Positions 45,555-57,475 of a stretch of DNA of 64,000 nt are shown here, piece after piece; the stretch's first letter is position 1, and the number at the start of each line of letters is the position of its first letter. The DNA is from Sceloporus undulatus (lineage: Eukaryota; Chordata; Lepidosauria; Squamata; Phrynosomatidae), in assembly GCF_019175285.1 (NCBI RefSeq), contig NC_056524.1, positions 12,630,132-12,694,131 on the forward strand. Direction: 5' to 3'. The notes beneath the pieces are model-generated. The model made no database searches, was not told the origin of the DNA, and worked only from the letters and a program-made list of their open reading frames with translations. The position numbers and the translations under genes are program-made.

Positions 45555-45960
45555 GATGATGGCGGCCCAGGAGGCCCCGGGGAGGGAGGGAGGGAGGCCG
45601 CCGGGCCCTGGCTCAGCCCCGAGACGCCTCCGTCCTCCTCCTTCGCCCCCGGCCGGGTCTTACTGAGCCCCCGCGCGGGACCAAGGAGCCCGGGTTTTGT
45701 GAGGGAAGAAGAAGTGACTCTCTCCTCGCTCCCCCTGAATCAGGGCCTCCGCCAGCGACACTCCGACAAAATGGCCGCCGCCAAGACCAGGCCCAGCGGC
45801 GGCGCTCCTCCCGCCGCACATGCGCAGTGGCCTCGGGACTGAGGCGCCGAGGACGGAGGCGACGGAGACAAAATGGCGGCCGAGGCGCAGAGAGGCCTTT
45901 CGGTGCCCGTTTTCCAAAGATACAGCCGCGTGTTGAGCCTGTAGAATCGATGCACTTATA
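45555..45960 (-). promoter_or_regulatory. CREBZF CpG-island promoter and 5' UTR
   Basis: CpG-rich, repeat-free. 'gccgccatcatcatg' precedes the start. Contains catgcgcagtggc, an NRF-1-like site near 45819-45832, and two aaaatggc(c/g)gcc motifs (45769, 45871) of YY1 type. No TATA box. Continues into the coding exon as one island (about 44.8-45.95 kb). Confidence 0.6.
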
Positions 45961-45974
45961 CTGCATTGCGTCCG

Positions 45975-46290
45975 CTAGGGTTAGGGGCACGGGGCCCCGC
46001 GGATGTGGGAGAAACACATGTTTTGACCTGAGAGGCCGCCCCTCTAGGAATCTCCAGGTCCTCCAGGGCAACTCGGTGGTCAACGTCCGACAGACACTGA
46101 CAATAGAGTTGCACTGGAGGCGCTACAAATGCCTAGGAGAGTGTCCTCTCTAGGAATCTCTAGGATCTTTCAGTGCAACTTTGGATTAAAGTTGACCATA
46201 GAGTTGCAGTGGAGGACCTAGAGATTCCTAGAGAGATCATATTAATCAAATCAGTGATTAATCAAAGCCTCAAATATGGAGGGATGCGTG
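45975..46290. mobile_element. pogo-like MITE, sister of 8606-8942
   Basis: 'gctagggttaggggcac...ctctaggaatctccaggtcctcc' to 'aaatatggagggatgcgtgt'. Contains the paired 'ctctaggaatctctagg' blocks. Abuts the CREBZF CpG island. Confidence 0.75.
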
Positions 46291-46500
46291 TGCTTGGAGA
46301 GACTTTGTAGCACCTTTGAGACTAAGTGAAAGAAAGAATTGGCAGGGTGACCCTTTGTAGATTTAAGTACTTCCTCAGATGCATTTGGATATAATAATAA
46401 TAATAATAATGTACAGAGGTCTTTTAGCACCTTTGAGACTCACTAAAAGAAATTGGCAGCAGGCGCTTTCATAGACTTCCGTCTACTTCCTCAGGTGTTT
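46290..46500. repeat. Two copies of a 'tagcacctttgagact...cttcctcag' repeat around (AAT)n
   Basis: 46295-46385 and 46415-46500 both read 'agcacctttgagac', 'gaaa..aattggcag', 'atagact/tagattta', 'tacttcctcag'. Related fragments at 1975-2135, 7575-7720 and 40715-40800. Class not recognised. Confidence 0.6.
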
Positions 46501-46832
46501 TGTGTTGCTTTTTGCTTCTTGTGTGTGTGTCACATTCAAACAAAATCCCACCAAACAGTGATCCCTTGACCAAACCAACAGGAACAATCCTTTCCAGCTT
46601 CGCCATCTATCTCTTTGTCATGAACTTGCAGATTTGGCTCGAGGTCCTAGTCCCAAAGATGTTCTTTCCAGTCAGCCAGATCTGGACTGGATTTTCCAGA
46701 GATCACTTTATACAATGGTGTCAGGAAACACAACCACCACCCCCAAAAAACCCTCTTATCATTTTAACATACAGAACCACTCTCAGGATACTGGCACAAT
46801 TTCTAATACATTCCCTTTTTCAGAGGGAAGAA

Positions 46833-47290
46833 GATTTTCATACCAGCGCTTACCATGGGGTAAATGCTGGTATAACATCAGGGAAGCACATGGGTGTGAA
46901 AGCCTGACGCACTTCCTAAGCGTCAGAGAATCACCCCTCGCCTCCAGCGTCCATGAGTTGTTTGGGGAGCAGCAATTTCCTATGAACGGAAACATTGCAT
47001 TAATGGAAAATCATAGAATCAGAGTTGAAAGAGACCCCAAGGGCCATCCAGTCCAACCCCATTCTGCCATGCAGGAAATCTAAATCAAAGCATCCCCAAC
47101 AGATGGCCATCCAGCCTCTGCTTAAAGACCTCCAAGGAAGGAGACTCCTCTACTAACGATTCAGGGACACTGGAGGCGAGGGGACGATTCCCTGACATTT
47201 AGGAAGTGTGTCAGGCTTTCACACCCACGCGCTTCCCTGATGTTTTACCAGCGTTTACCCCATGATAAGCGCTGGTATGAAAATCTTCTT
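46833..47290. mobile_element. Long-arm palindromic element with a CR1 inside
   Basis: Arms of about 125 bases, 46833-46958 ('agattttcataccagcgcttacc') and 47160-47290 ('ataagcgctggtatgaaaatct'), are close inverted copies. A reverse CR1 3' fragment (46998-47160: 'gagttgaaagagaccccaaggg' to 'ctccaaggaaggagactcc') fills the centre. Non-coding. Confidence 0.8.
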
Positions 47291-47299
47291 ATAGAGTTG

Positions 47300-47870
47300 A
47301 GGGTCAAACTAGAAGGAAAGGAACTTGAAGAGTACCTGGAGAAGGAGAAACTTTAAAAAGAGGCAGCTAAAATAGAACAGTCAACCAAAATGCACAGTAT
47401 CCTTGTTGCAAGCTTTTCGAAGCTCCATGGCTGCTGCTTCTTGTTGTTCAGGCAAAGGTGTTGCAAACAAAATAGGAGAAAAACAACTGGAGATGGTTAG
47501 TCAGATGCCTGCATATATGTTGCTTCTGTCCTTAAGATGGTGTCTTTTGCAGGCTGGCCCTTCTTCCCCTTCTGGCCATGTGGCAATTTTCAAAGCCCAG
47601 GAAATTTAAAATCCATTTGCAGCTGATGGATACAAGAATTGAAATTATTTCTTAATATTAAATTGTTTATACTCAAGGAAACTCTTAACTGAGACCAGAA
47701 GATTCTTTTTGACTAACAAAGAGGTAGCAAGTGTTAGCTACAGAATATTCCGTAATGCTCTCTATGTCTGAGAGGCAGCTGGTGGGATATTTCTTTCTAT
47801 GTATGAGGTATTACTTTCTGCCTTTTTGCCATACCTTGTTTGGTGTGTGTGTGTGTGTGTAATGTATGGA
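47300..47870. other. Gene-free stretch
   Basis: Short open frames only; a (GT)n run at 47841-47860. 'cttttgcaggctgg...' near 47546 is mirrored near 48520, suggesting remnants of the same inverted element family as 47871-48281 or a further outer pair (47395-47440 also mirrors 48640-48690, 'atgcacagtatccttgttgcaagc'). Confidence 0.4.
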
Positions 47871-48281
47871 GTTTATCACATGGGGAAATTCCATGCAAAA
47901 ACAGGATTTAAAAGCTAGAAAAAAAACCTGCAAAAGTGGGTTGATTTTCACACATGTTGTTGTTAATTAATAATAATAATAATAATAATAATAACAATTT
48001 ATTTATCTCCCACCTCTCCCTACAGATCAAGGCAGGTTACAATACACTCTGATAAGATACAGATGTTAACCTGAATGGAAAATAAACAAAAGCCACTCCT
48101 TTTTACTTTCAGGATTTTCCAAAAGTAAAAAGGAGCAGATTTTGTCTACTTTCCCTCCACTTTCCTTTGGGTTTATCATTAGTTTAGCAACAACGTTGTG
48201 TGAAAATCAACCCGCTTTTGTGGGTTTTTTTTCCAATTTAAACCCCCATTTTTGCATGCGATTTCCCCCATGCGATAAACT
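47871..48281. mobile_element. Palindromic element with internal repeats
   Basis: Left arm 'gtttatcacatggggaaattccatgc...gtgggttgattttcacaca' is mirrored by 'tgtgtgaaaatcaacccgc...gcatgcgatttcccccatgcgataaac'. Between the arms: (AAT)n, a LINE-tail-like 'cccacctctccctacagatcaaggcagg' piece, and a small hairpin 'ctcctttttactttc...aaagtaaaaaggag' (48096-48136). Confidence 0.75.
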
Positions 48282-48892
48282 TGTATGTTGGACTCTAAAT
48301 ATAGGAATGAAGTACCATGGTTCTGCCCATGGTTATAAAAGAAGCTGGGAGGCTGTCATTTCTTTGCTTGGCTAATGTGAGTGACACACACTCTGGTTTA
48401 GTCAAGTTGCTTTGCAAACCAACAATAAAAATTTGTTCATGTTTTAATCCTCTAACTCTTGTTTGGACTTTGGATATTTACTGAACAAGATGGAATATTT
48501 GCCTTTTTCTAGAGTATCTTTTGCCAGCCTGCAAAAGATACCCTCCCCATACCATCTTAATTTAGGGACAGAAACAACAATATGTAGGCATCTAACATCT
48601 CCAGTTGCTTTTCTCCTGGTTCTTTTGCAACACCTTGCCTGATGAATAAGAAGCCACAGAACTCGGAAAGCGTGCAACAAGTATATTGTGCATTTTGGTT
48701 GGCCAGTAAAGGAATTACTGTTCGATGGAATTTTGTTTGAAACAGCTAGCCCTGCATGGTTTGTTCTTGTGGTGTGGCCTAGTGGTTTGAGAATTGGAGT
48801 GGGTTCCAAAACTCACTGCAGAAATAATCCAATTCAATTTTTATTTCCTTCATTTTCCTGGAGCAGTCGCAGAGCAGCAGGTTTGGAACCCC

Positions 48893-49066
48893 TGCCCCAG
48901 AGAAGTGTTTTCTCTAGGAACCTTTAGGTTCTTCTGCACAACTCTGTGGTCAGTGTCTGGCAGAAGCTGCACTGGAGGACCTAGAAATTCCCAGAGATAA
49001 CATATTAATCAAGACGGCAAATAATCAAATCCTCAAAAATGGCCACAGATGTGGAGGGCCAACTGT
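48893..49066. mobile_element. pogo-like MITE, sister of 8606-8942, next to CCDC89
   Basis: 'cagagaagtgttttctctaggaacctttagg' to 'gtggagggccaactgta'. The duplicated CCDC89 block in arm A stops about 10 bases into this element. Confidence 0.7.
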
Positions 49067-49587
49067 AATTCTTCTCACTTACTTACGGAGACATAATGAA
49101 GAAAAGTTAATGTAGCCTACTTGCATCTATACGGAAGGTAGATGTAAACCTGAGTAGAGGGTGAGCCCTGGTGTGACAATAATTGGGAGAGAAGGGGGGG
49201 TGCTACTTAGGTTAAAATTATATATATTCTCTGCAGCATCTTTGCAAGTTGCAAATCAGTTATGCCTTGCAAATCGTAGGAAGCTGCTCCTCTTTACTAG
49301 TTGAGCTGGAGAAATGAATACAGCCGTTTGCTGTACCTGGAGCTGGGTCCACCACTACTGGAGCATTTGCACCTTCATCTCCTACCAGGGGATGAAAACA
49401 AGAATCACAGCCAGGCCCTGAAATCTGGCAACCCCAATTAGAAATCACAATCTGTTTTCTCTGTGCAACACTTTTCTGAGATGAATTGTTAACTTGGAAG
49501 TCTTCATACAAATATGCTTCTTCTAAGGCTAAGCCAAAGCAGTAAATTTTAAAAGCAGTGTTCAGCAATTGAAAAATTAAAGCTTGC

Positions 49588-49593
49588 TTTATT
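49588..49593 (-). terminator. CCDC89 polyadenylation signal
   Basis: AATAAA on the minus strand about 80 bases after the stop. The same hexamer and context are kept in the pseudogene copy. Confidence 0.7.
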
Positions 49594-49673
49594 TTTATCT
49601 TTTAAAGACTATAGATAACAACAACAAAAAATCATGCTAGTAGCAAAGCTTACAGGTGACAAAGTCCCACTGA

Positions 49674-50786
49674 CTACGCCATGAAATGACGCAGTTTGGC
49701 ATTTAACTCTTTCTCCTTAGTAAGCAGCTCTGTGCTGTGCTTCTTGTAAGCTTCAAACTGCATCTGGAGTTCAGCATAGGCTTGTTGTGCTCCATCCAGT
49801 CGATGGTGAAGGTCCCGAACCCGGAGATTACTGTTTACCAATGCAGCCTCAGTCTCAAAGTGCTGTTCAGCTGCCAGTTTGGCTTTCTCCATCTCTTCCG
49901 CCTTCTTCTCTAGTTGCAGTATCTCCCATTGCTTTTCCTGCAGTGCCTTGCCTCGATCCATAGCCAACTTCAGCAACTCCTCTTTCTCCTTAGTCAGCTT
50001 TTCCAGCCTGGTTTGCACATTGTTGTCGGTTTCCCTTAGCTGCTTTTCTGCTTGTTTCAGTTTCTCAGTGACATGATGGTGCTTCTCCTTAAAGATTTCC
50101 AGTTGGCATCCCAAGGACTTCATTTCCTCAGCATGGACTCTGGCGTGTTGGCTTTGAGCTTCCAGAAACTTTTTCTCTCGTTCCTGAGCACGCTGGCTGT
50201 CCTCTTTGTAACTTTCCTTTAAAGACGCCATTTCCTTAGAGAGTGTCTCCAGCTGAGAAGTGAGCTGGGCCAGCTCTGCTTCTTTCTCTTTCAAAGGTTG
50301 GCTGAAGAGATTTTGGTTCTCTTGACGCAGGCGCCGGTTTTCTTCCCTCAGCTGTGTGTTCTGACGTTTGTGTTCGTCTTTGAAATGGATCATCTCCTCA
50401 TGGTTGGCAGCCAAGTCCATAAAGCGCTCTTCCAGCTGTTGGATGCGCCGGGTCTGATTCTCCAGTCTGAGGGCATCTGCCATCCTCATCTCCTCCAGCT
50501 CTATGTTGAGCTGTTCGAGGGCTTTGCAACGCAAGAGCTGGTCATCTGCTCGCTTCTTCAGGATGCAGATCAGTTGAGATTGTTCATGGATGCGTGAACG
50601 CAACATGGCCTTCTCCCCTTTCTCCCCACTGGAGAGGCCCTGCAGCTTCTCCAAGGACTCAAAGGGCTCTCCTATGTTCCACTCTAGATTGTCTTCAGCC
50701 TCTGCTGGGATTGGGAGGGGAAAGGCCATCTCTGGGTCCTCTTCATCCTGAGGCATGTTGAGGAACTCCCGATGCTCTAAATTCAA
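49674..50786 (-). CDS. CCDC89: CCDC89, coiled-coil domain-containing protein 89
   Basis: Single uninterrupted frame of 370 residues (human 374, also one coding exon). Human CCDC89 (BOIP) is a testis-enriched coiled-coil protein reported to bind the repressor HEY1. Matches include LRSRIHEQSQLICILKKR (about 92-109), ERFMDLAANHEEM (about 140-152), REENRRLRQENQNLFSQPLK (about 168-187), MDRGKALQEKQ and the C-terminal SNLRVRDLHHRLDG...KELNAKLRH. Nearly the whole chain from residue 60 is heptad coiled coil; the N-terminus is acidic. The second Met (MPQDEEDPEM, residue 11, 50756) aligns with the human start and may be the real one. Order and strands (TMEM126A +, CREBZF -, CCDC89 -) match mammals. Confidence 0.96.
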   Translation of the reverse strand: MNLEHREFLNMPQDEEDPEMAFPLPIPAEAEDNLEWNIGEPFESLEKLQGLSSGEKGEKAMLRSRIHEQSQLICILKKRADDQLLRCKALEQLNIELEEMRMADALRLENQTRRIQQLEERFMDLAANHEEMIHFKDEHKRQNTQLREENRRLRQENQNLFSQPLKEKEAELAQLTSQLETLSKEMASLKESYKEDSQRAQEREKKFLEAQSQHARVHAEEMKSLGCQLEIFKEKHHHVTEKLKQAEKQLRETDNNVQTRLEKLTKEKEELLKLAMDRGKALQEKQWEILQLEKKAEEMEKAKLAAEQHFETEAALVNSNLRVRDLHHRLDGAQQAYAELQMQFEAYKKHSTELLTKEKELNAKLRHFMA

Positions 50787-51219
50787 GCTACTTCGTACTT
50801 CCCTTTAGATAGCATTTGAAACCTCTGAGCTCTTGTACCATTTGTTCCAGCAGTTGAAACAACCGTTACTGGAAGCATTCTAAGAATTCTATGATATCAC
50901 AAGCCAAGAAGGCTGGAACTTTCTAGAACTAGTGCACTTTACATGTGCCTCTAGACCTCATTGCATCTTCCTGATCTATAGATGGGAAATAAGCAACACA
51001 AAATTACTGCTCGTCCACTCAGTTCTGAGTTTTGAACACTTCAGGTAGCATTTTATTCACAAGGGTCTTATAGGCAAGCAAATAATAATCTCCTGTGTTA
51101 CTGCCTTAATAAATATTATTTGAATAGAAAGAGTAATGGGTCTATTACCTCTTCCTTATGATTCAGAAAAGTTTTAGCCTCGATAAATTCAGACTGACTC
51201 CTGGATATCTACCGTAACC

Positions 51220-51600
51220 TTATCTGCCAATGAGAAGTATAAAACTACAAATTCAGGGATTCTGTGGCATGGAGCTATGGCAATTACAGTGATATCTAAC
51301 TGTATTATTTCTACACTGTAGATGCACTCTAAGTATCAATGCAAGGCTGTCTGACACCACATTGTGGGAGGATTATGGATCTTTAATAGGGCTGCATCTG
51401 CACTGCAGAACTATTGCTGTTTGACAGTGCTTTAACTGCCATGATGCAATGCTATGGAATTCTGGGTTTTGTAGTTTTGTAAGATACTTAGCCTTCCCTG
51501 TCTGAACATTTGGGTGATACAAACAACTACAGATCCCAGAATTCCACAGGATTGAGTCATAGCAATTTAAGCATTTTCAAACTGCTTTATTTCTGCAGAG
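51220..51600. mobile_element. Two MITEs of the 'ttgtagttttgtaag' family upstream of CCDC89
   Basis: 51220-51330 and 51395-51600 carry 'attctgggttttgtagtttt', 'tgccatgatgcaatgctatgg' and the mirrored 'aaactacagatcccagaattcc'. Also present in the pseudogene block (17130-17500), so they predate that duplication. Confidence 0.65.
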
Positions 51601-51733
51601 TAGATTGGACCGTGGCTCTATTCCTTCCTCCCAAACCCATTTGCCCTTCTCATTCATGGTTTGAAGTTATGATAAATTAGGCATAGCCAAAACTTCCTCA
51701 ATAATGGCCTGAGATTATGGATCTCTCCCCCCC

Positions 51734-51833
51734 NNNNNNNNNNNNNNNNNNNNNNNNNNNNNNNNNNNNNNNNNNNNNNNNNNNNNNNNNNNNNNNNNNN
51801 NNNNNNNNNNNNNNNNNNNNNNNNNNNNNNNNN
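51734..51833. other. Assembly gap (100 N)
   Basis: Exactly 100 N, the usual placeholder for unknown size. Left edge is a poly-C run. Right edge is where inverted arm B begins. Frames called across it are meaningless. Confidence 0.99.
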
Positions 51834-52194
51834 CTTGGACATCACCTGCTGCCTCTGGCCCCAGCTTCAACCAATTCCAGGCTTCTGTAAAGTGAATGAC
51901 CATTTCCATTTTGTCACATCTGAACATTTTCATACAATTACTCTATACGTTAACAGCTTCATACTGCATCTTCCCATCAGTTGTTACTTATGCAGTATGC
52001 CGACAAAACCTGCAGTCTACTGTCCTCCAGAAAATGTATCCCCTACAGCAACCTGGAATACACTGGAGTTTAGCTATGTACTTTTTCACCATACTCAACA
52101 CCACATGGTCCCAATGAAAGGCTGCCTTTGCTTTCAATGTTGTGCACTTTCTAAAAAGTTGAACTTAGGTTATTTGAAATAAGAGTTGATATAC

Positions 52195-52309
52195 CTTGTT
52201 GCAAGACCTGCATTCAGTGGCAAAGCAAGAAGGGCAGGGTATAAGCTACCTACAGAGGCACCGATTAAACCACCTCTGACCAAAGCACACGTCGTGCAGT
52301 TCAGATCAC
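52195..52309 (-). CDS. TMEM126A: TMEM126A third coding exon, arm B copy
   Basis: Mirror of 32581-32690 with identical splice sites and an open frame: DLNCTTCALVRGGLIGASVG, then SLYPALLALPLNAGLATR. Cleaner than the arm A copy. Confidence 0.88.
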
Positions 52310-52955
52310 CTGAAGAAGAAAAGCATACACCAGTGAGTGTAACAAGTGTTTTGTATAAAATTATTAGACTTGACATTATAAAAACAGAACACTGTCCCTA
52401 TGGTAGGATTAAGTTGGTATTTTAACCCCAATTTCCTAATTTGGATGGGATATTGCTAAGATAAATAGGAAGATCTGTCATAATAAGTATGGCCACAGTA
52501 TTATACCTATCAGTGCTGCTTTTGTTTGCTAGTGATTCCCTAAATTGGTTTCATGAAGGATGAAATAATACGTTGCTAAGTAAAACACTGCTGGACACTT
52601 CTATTACCCGGTGTCTTTGTGGACTGGGAAGATCCAGTTGTACAGGTTTCCTCCCCCAATAAATTGTTAACTTTCAGAGAGATTCCTGGTATGGCCTGAT
52701 GTAGAAGAGGATTGCCAGTGGACAACAATATCATTTCTATATGTTCTCTATCTGGGCAACATGAAAGGTTAAGTGTATGGAAGGAAGTTACTGTTTACTG
52801 AGCTCAGTGCAAGATGATGTGCATCTGAATTTTAAATAAAATAATTATTAAATTTACCTTCTATATGAAAAAATGTTAATGCTAACATGTAAGTGGTTTT
52901 CTTGGGTGCCTTCCAGTCATTTTCAATTTATGGTGACCTAAAGGAAAACCTATTA

Positions 52956-53190
52956 CAGTGGTACCTCGGGATACGAAATACCCAGGTTACGAAATTTCCG
53001 GGATACAAAAAAATCCCATTGGAAATAATTGTTCCGGGTTACGAATTTTTTTCGGGTTACGAAAAATTTTTTTTGTGCTTTTCGGCGCTTTTTCGCACGA
53101 AACGCGGCTTTTCCCCATTAGCGCCTATGGCAATTCGGCTTACGAAAGCGGCCGCGGAACGAATTAATTTCGTAACCCGAGGGAGCAGTG
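52956..53190. mobile_element. Tc1/mariner (pogo-like) MITE in a SINE, arm B copy
   Basis: Starts cagtggtacctcgggatacg and ends ccgagggagcagtg, TA at 52954-52955 and 53191-53192. It is the partner of 31707-31954 and the best-preserved member of the family here: inverted ends of about 15 bases and many gttacgaa motifs. Confidence 0.88.
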
Positions 53191-53758
53191 TACTATTTTT
53201 CTCTGCGAGATTGGTTCAGCAGAGGTTTGCCATTGCCTTTCTCTGAGGCTCAAAGGGTGTGACTTGCCCAAGGTCACCCAGTCGATTTCTAAGGCTGAGT
53301 AGGGGGATTCCAATCCTGGTCTCTAGCCACAGTCTAGTGTTCAAACCACCATACCACACTGGTTCTCAAACACATGCATGGAATGGTTTAATTAGAATAG
53401 GGGATTAAAGCTGGGGCATGAACCTCGGAGAGGCCATTCAGTAGTTGTATTGGATTCCGAGTCTTGTTAACAGAAGTGATGGTTGAGGATTGTGTGAGGT
53501 ACACTCCCATTCCTAGAGCTTTTACAGGTGTTCTCACTGGTAAGAATCTAAGCATCCATAGTCTATTACCCTTAAGCAGGAAGTGATAAAAATACTTGCG
53601 TTTTGTCAGCAAGGTGAACTGGGGCCAAACTTTATTTATATCCCAGCTTTCTCCTGTCATGGGACCCACTGAACCTTTCTGTATTGTTACTGTGTATTGT
53701 ATGAAGAGCGGTCAGGCATATCAAAAATTATGCTTTAGCTGCATGCAGAGAAACATAC

Positions 53759-53952
53759 CTTCCATTAGAGGCTGGTTAATTGAAGTCTCATAAACAGCTG
53801 CAGTTGTGATGAATGGTAGAACTGCCATGGGCAAACTGGCTGCAAATCGAGCCTGCGTAATATTCAGGATGCGCCTAAATAAACTGTTTGCTACTAAGCC
53901 ACACAGACTTGAATTTATTGAAAGGAAGAGTGAACCAGTTTGAAAGAAACTC
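53759..53952 (-). CDS. TMEM126A: TMEM126A second coding exon, arm B copy
   Basis: Mirror of 30965-31157. Fully open: SFFQTGSLFLSINSSLCGLV, ANSLFRRILNITQARFAASL, PMAVLPFITTAAVYETSINQ, PLMEG. The LFRRILN motif is the family signature. Confidence 0.9.
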
Positions 53953-56900
53953 CTGTTGGAAAGAGAGAAAAGGTATTTCAGCTTCAACGTTTATTTCACT
54001 GTCATTTTTTAACAACCCCCCCCCCCCCCGGTACCCTAATGGATTCCTTGTAGTGTATGGATACAATTCAACCAACAGTACAATTGAAATACTTGGAAAA
54101 ATTAACGAATAGAACCAGAATATTAAAAGGAATGGATAAACAAGGATTTTGAGCTGGTTGGGGTATTCTGTTGCTGGCAGGCCTCAGCTAAATATTCTCC
54201 CCTGTCAATGTGTGAGGTACTTCTTGAAGAACTTCCTATAATAGTTTGAAGTCACAAGCAGCTTGGTAGAGAGAAGAGCATCCCTATGTATATATACATA
54301 GAAAATGTATATGTATTTAAAAACTTCTAATACTCACAAGGTAAGCACCTGTATCTTGAATTGCACTTGGAAGAAACTTAGTCAGTGCTTCTTCTGAATT
54401 GGCATATTTAGTCCAGCCATATTGGCTACAGTTCTACAAGCTACCTGTGCCTTTAGTGACTACTGGATCAAAGAGTACTCAAAGCTCTGCCAGCAATCAT
54501 TAAAAGGACATGCAGTCCAAAGTAAGATAGAATACACACCCAGCTCTCAGACATTAAGAAGTAGCCACATGGCATTGTCTGGATACAGATTCAATATATT
54601 TGCCCTCATGTAATTTCTTACGAATTACAAACATTGGTTCAAATGTTGCAAAGATTTGTTGACTCCGGTGATAAAGAGAAATAGAGATGTCATCAGCATT
54701 GATGGTAAGCAACTATATCCCTAATAACCTCACCCAGTGCTTTTCTAGGGATCGGGAATAGTCCAAGTGGCTCCCAGATATTTAACTGAACTCTCATCAG
54801 AGCTAGGTAGCATAGCCAATGGTGAGGAATGCTGGGTAATGCAGTCTTAATATTTGAAGCCTACATTTTGCCCACTGTAACATAGACATGATGCATCTTG
54901 CAGGATTCCACAGCTTGGATATCATGGGGACAAAAACAAATATCCCGGACTGACAGAAGCAGAATCGCTAACCACATGTACCATGGTTGTTTAATCCTCC
55001 CTCCCCCAAAAGGCATAACAGGTTAACCATGTTTTTGGCACAGGGTAGGCTTGTTAAATAGGACACTGCATGGAAAGGAGGCCCCCATCAAAGCAAAAAA
55101 AATTCCCTTGGGCATTTCCCCTCCCTCTGGGGATGACAGGAGCTGCAGGCAGCCTGCACCTTCCTACGTTGCCCACTTTCTCTTAAAGAATTAAGTTCAT
55201 CTGCCATTCACAAGATCTTCTGCCAGAAAGAGAGGTTAGCAATTGGGCATTATAACTAAGATTCCCTGGTCCCAAGAGACCAGAAGTCTTAGCTGACATG
55301 CAGGCAAGTAATGCTTTCAGGATAACTTTCTCCATGGTGATGTTTCAACTGGATATGCACTACACTTCATCCTCTAAATATGGGCCAGTGGTGCTGTGGT
55401 TGGAGACCAGGGTTCAAATGCATGATCAGCAAGTCACATTCTCTCAGTGTCCGTGGCAATCTCATGCCAAGAAAAAACTAGGATAGCATTGCCATAAGCT
55501 GGAGTTGATTTGAAGGCACATGACAACAAAAATCTTTGAAGTTCCTTGTAGACTTGTGATAGCAGGCCTCTGAGGATTCCACTGCGAACTCCCACCTAGG
55601 CTAAATTCCAGCAATATATTCACAGGAGAAATGGTTTGAGAGCAACTTAGAATGCAGTGTGGTTGAAGTAATTACTATTTTGCCAAATAGCAAGTTTAAT
55701 AATGTGCTCTTAACTGTTCAGACTGACTATAACAATTAATACATTTCTTACCCACCTCTCCCTGTAGATTGAGGTGGGAAGCAATAAATCAATCATAAAC
55801 ATCTTCAATTAAAACACATTAATTAAAACATGCAACAGTGTAAAAGGACAAATAAGACATATTTTAAAGCAGTACACATTTAACAGCATCTATACTGATA
55901 ATTTAAAAAATCATTTGGATAAGACTGATGGAAGAGACTGGTCCTTCAGTGCTGTTTTAAATTTGAACAGTGTTTCTAGCTGTCAAATCTATTCCAGGAA
56001 AGAATGCTCATCTACCAGTCTGGCGCATTACTGAATTTCCATACTGCTGCATGTAATTCAAGTAAGCTTATCTCTGAAGCTGATGGAATATGGTCTCTTT
56101 TGTGACAGATTCTTGTACACTATCATGAGAAGATACATATGGATTAATAGAATCTGTAAGAGTCACAGTGGGTGTAATAGGACAACCATGACCACAGTTT
56201 TACCTAGCTACCTAGGTATAATTCTGCACATTATATCGGAGGTAAATGCTACTGAAATTGGAGAGCCTCACCAAATACCCATAGGACTGCAACCTAAGGC
56301 TACCAAGTTTTTGTCTGGAAAGAAAAGCTCTTTAAAAAATCATCCCAAGCACCAAGAAATAACACAAGCACCGCATAATTAGAACAGTTGATTAACTGTC
56401 TGGAAAGCCAGCAAACATCTTCTTTCAACTCCTGAAGGTAATATATATAAACACAAGGCTACAGAATTTATGGACTTCTGTTTGGGAACGGTGGAAGGGA
56501 CTTTACTGACTAGAAAATACATGCATTCCCAGTAGATTCTCATGGAGGCAAACAACAGTATAAGACCTGTTCTTGCACAGTGGCACAGATGATAATACAA
56601 AAATCTTTCTGAGGTATCTTGAGCCTGATGCAAGTAACTTGATTATTTTCAAAGAAAAATGCAAGCATATGCCATAAAAATGAAAGAAGGCAATGATATT
56701 ACTTGGTTTTTCTTCAATTACTGGTTGATTGGTTGTGAGAGTGAGCCCGAGAGAACACCAGGTTTCCAGAAGGATAGTGCATTTAAGTATGTGGATTATA
56801 ATCCAAGGAACATCACAGTAGAATAATCAGTTTTAAAGATGATATCCCCCCCCCCCCCTCCCTCCCTTCTTTTGATACTGAAGGAAACTAAAATTGCAGT

Positions 56901-57475
56901 CTTGTGTGAATGACTTTTTTTTAATTAAAAGAAAGAGATTTCTTACATATTTTGAAATTCTCATTATCTTCTGTTACTTAACACATTATTTATTAACATT
57001 GCAGTCTTGATACCTACCCCACCCCCAAAATTAGGACATCCAATCCAGCATCAGCTGGAGATGATTTGACAGAAAGGCGCCACACAAATAGAAAACCAAG
57101 ATGAATTCTTAAACGGAAGGCAAGGTACAGAAGTTTTGCATAGCCTGCTTTTAAAAAAAGTAGTTATAAAACTAACTGGCAGATCGTTTTAACAGTACTT
57201 TAGCACATACAATGCTTCACAATCCTATAGTCATCATCTCAAGCTTGCCACTAGTCAGATCAACACTATTTCCATTTCAATTAACAGAAGGCAAAGAGAA
57301 AGGTGTACTTGAAGCCTCACCAAAGTCTGGGCAAAGGAATGAGTTCCAATACCCATTTTTCTCTGGAACAAACAAATGACACCATCTTCCACCCTGCAAA
57401 TTTATGAATGGTTTTCAAATTAAAGATGGGAACTATCTAGCAGAAGTATTTTAAATGCTAGGATTTGTCACTCAC

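Noticed and set aside
44745-45842. 365-codon open frame on the plus strand, and a 240-codon one at 44561-45283
   Set aside because: Both are antisense to CREBZF. They exist because the CpG island has few stops; the Pro/Arg/Leu-rich translations match no family, while the minus frame is clearly CREBZF.
51654-51933. Frames reading through the N gap, also at 60616-60878
   Set aside because: The N stretch is translated as X; these have no meaning.
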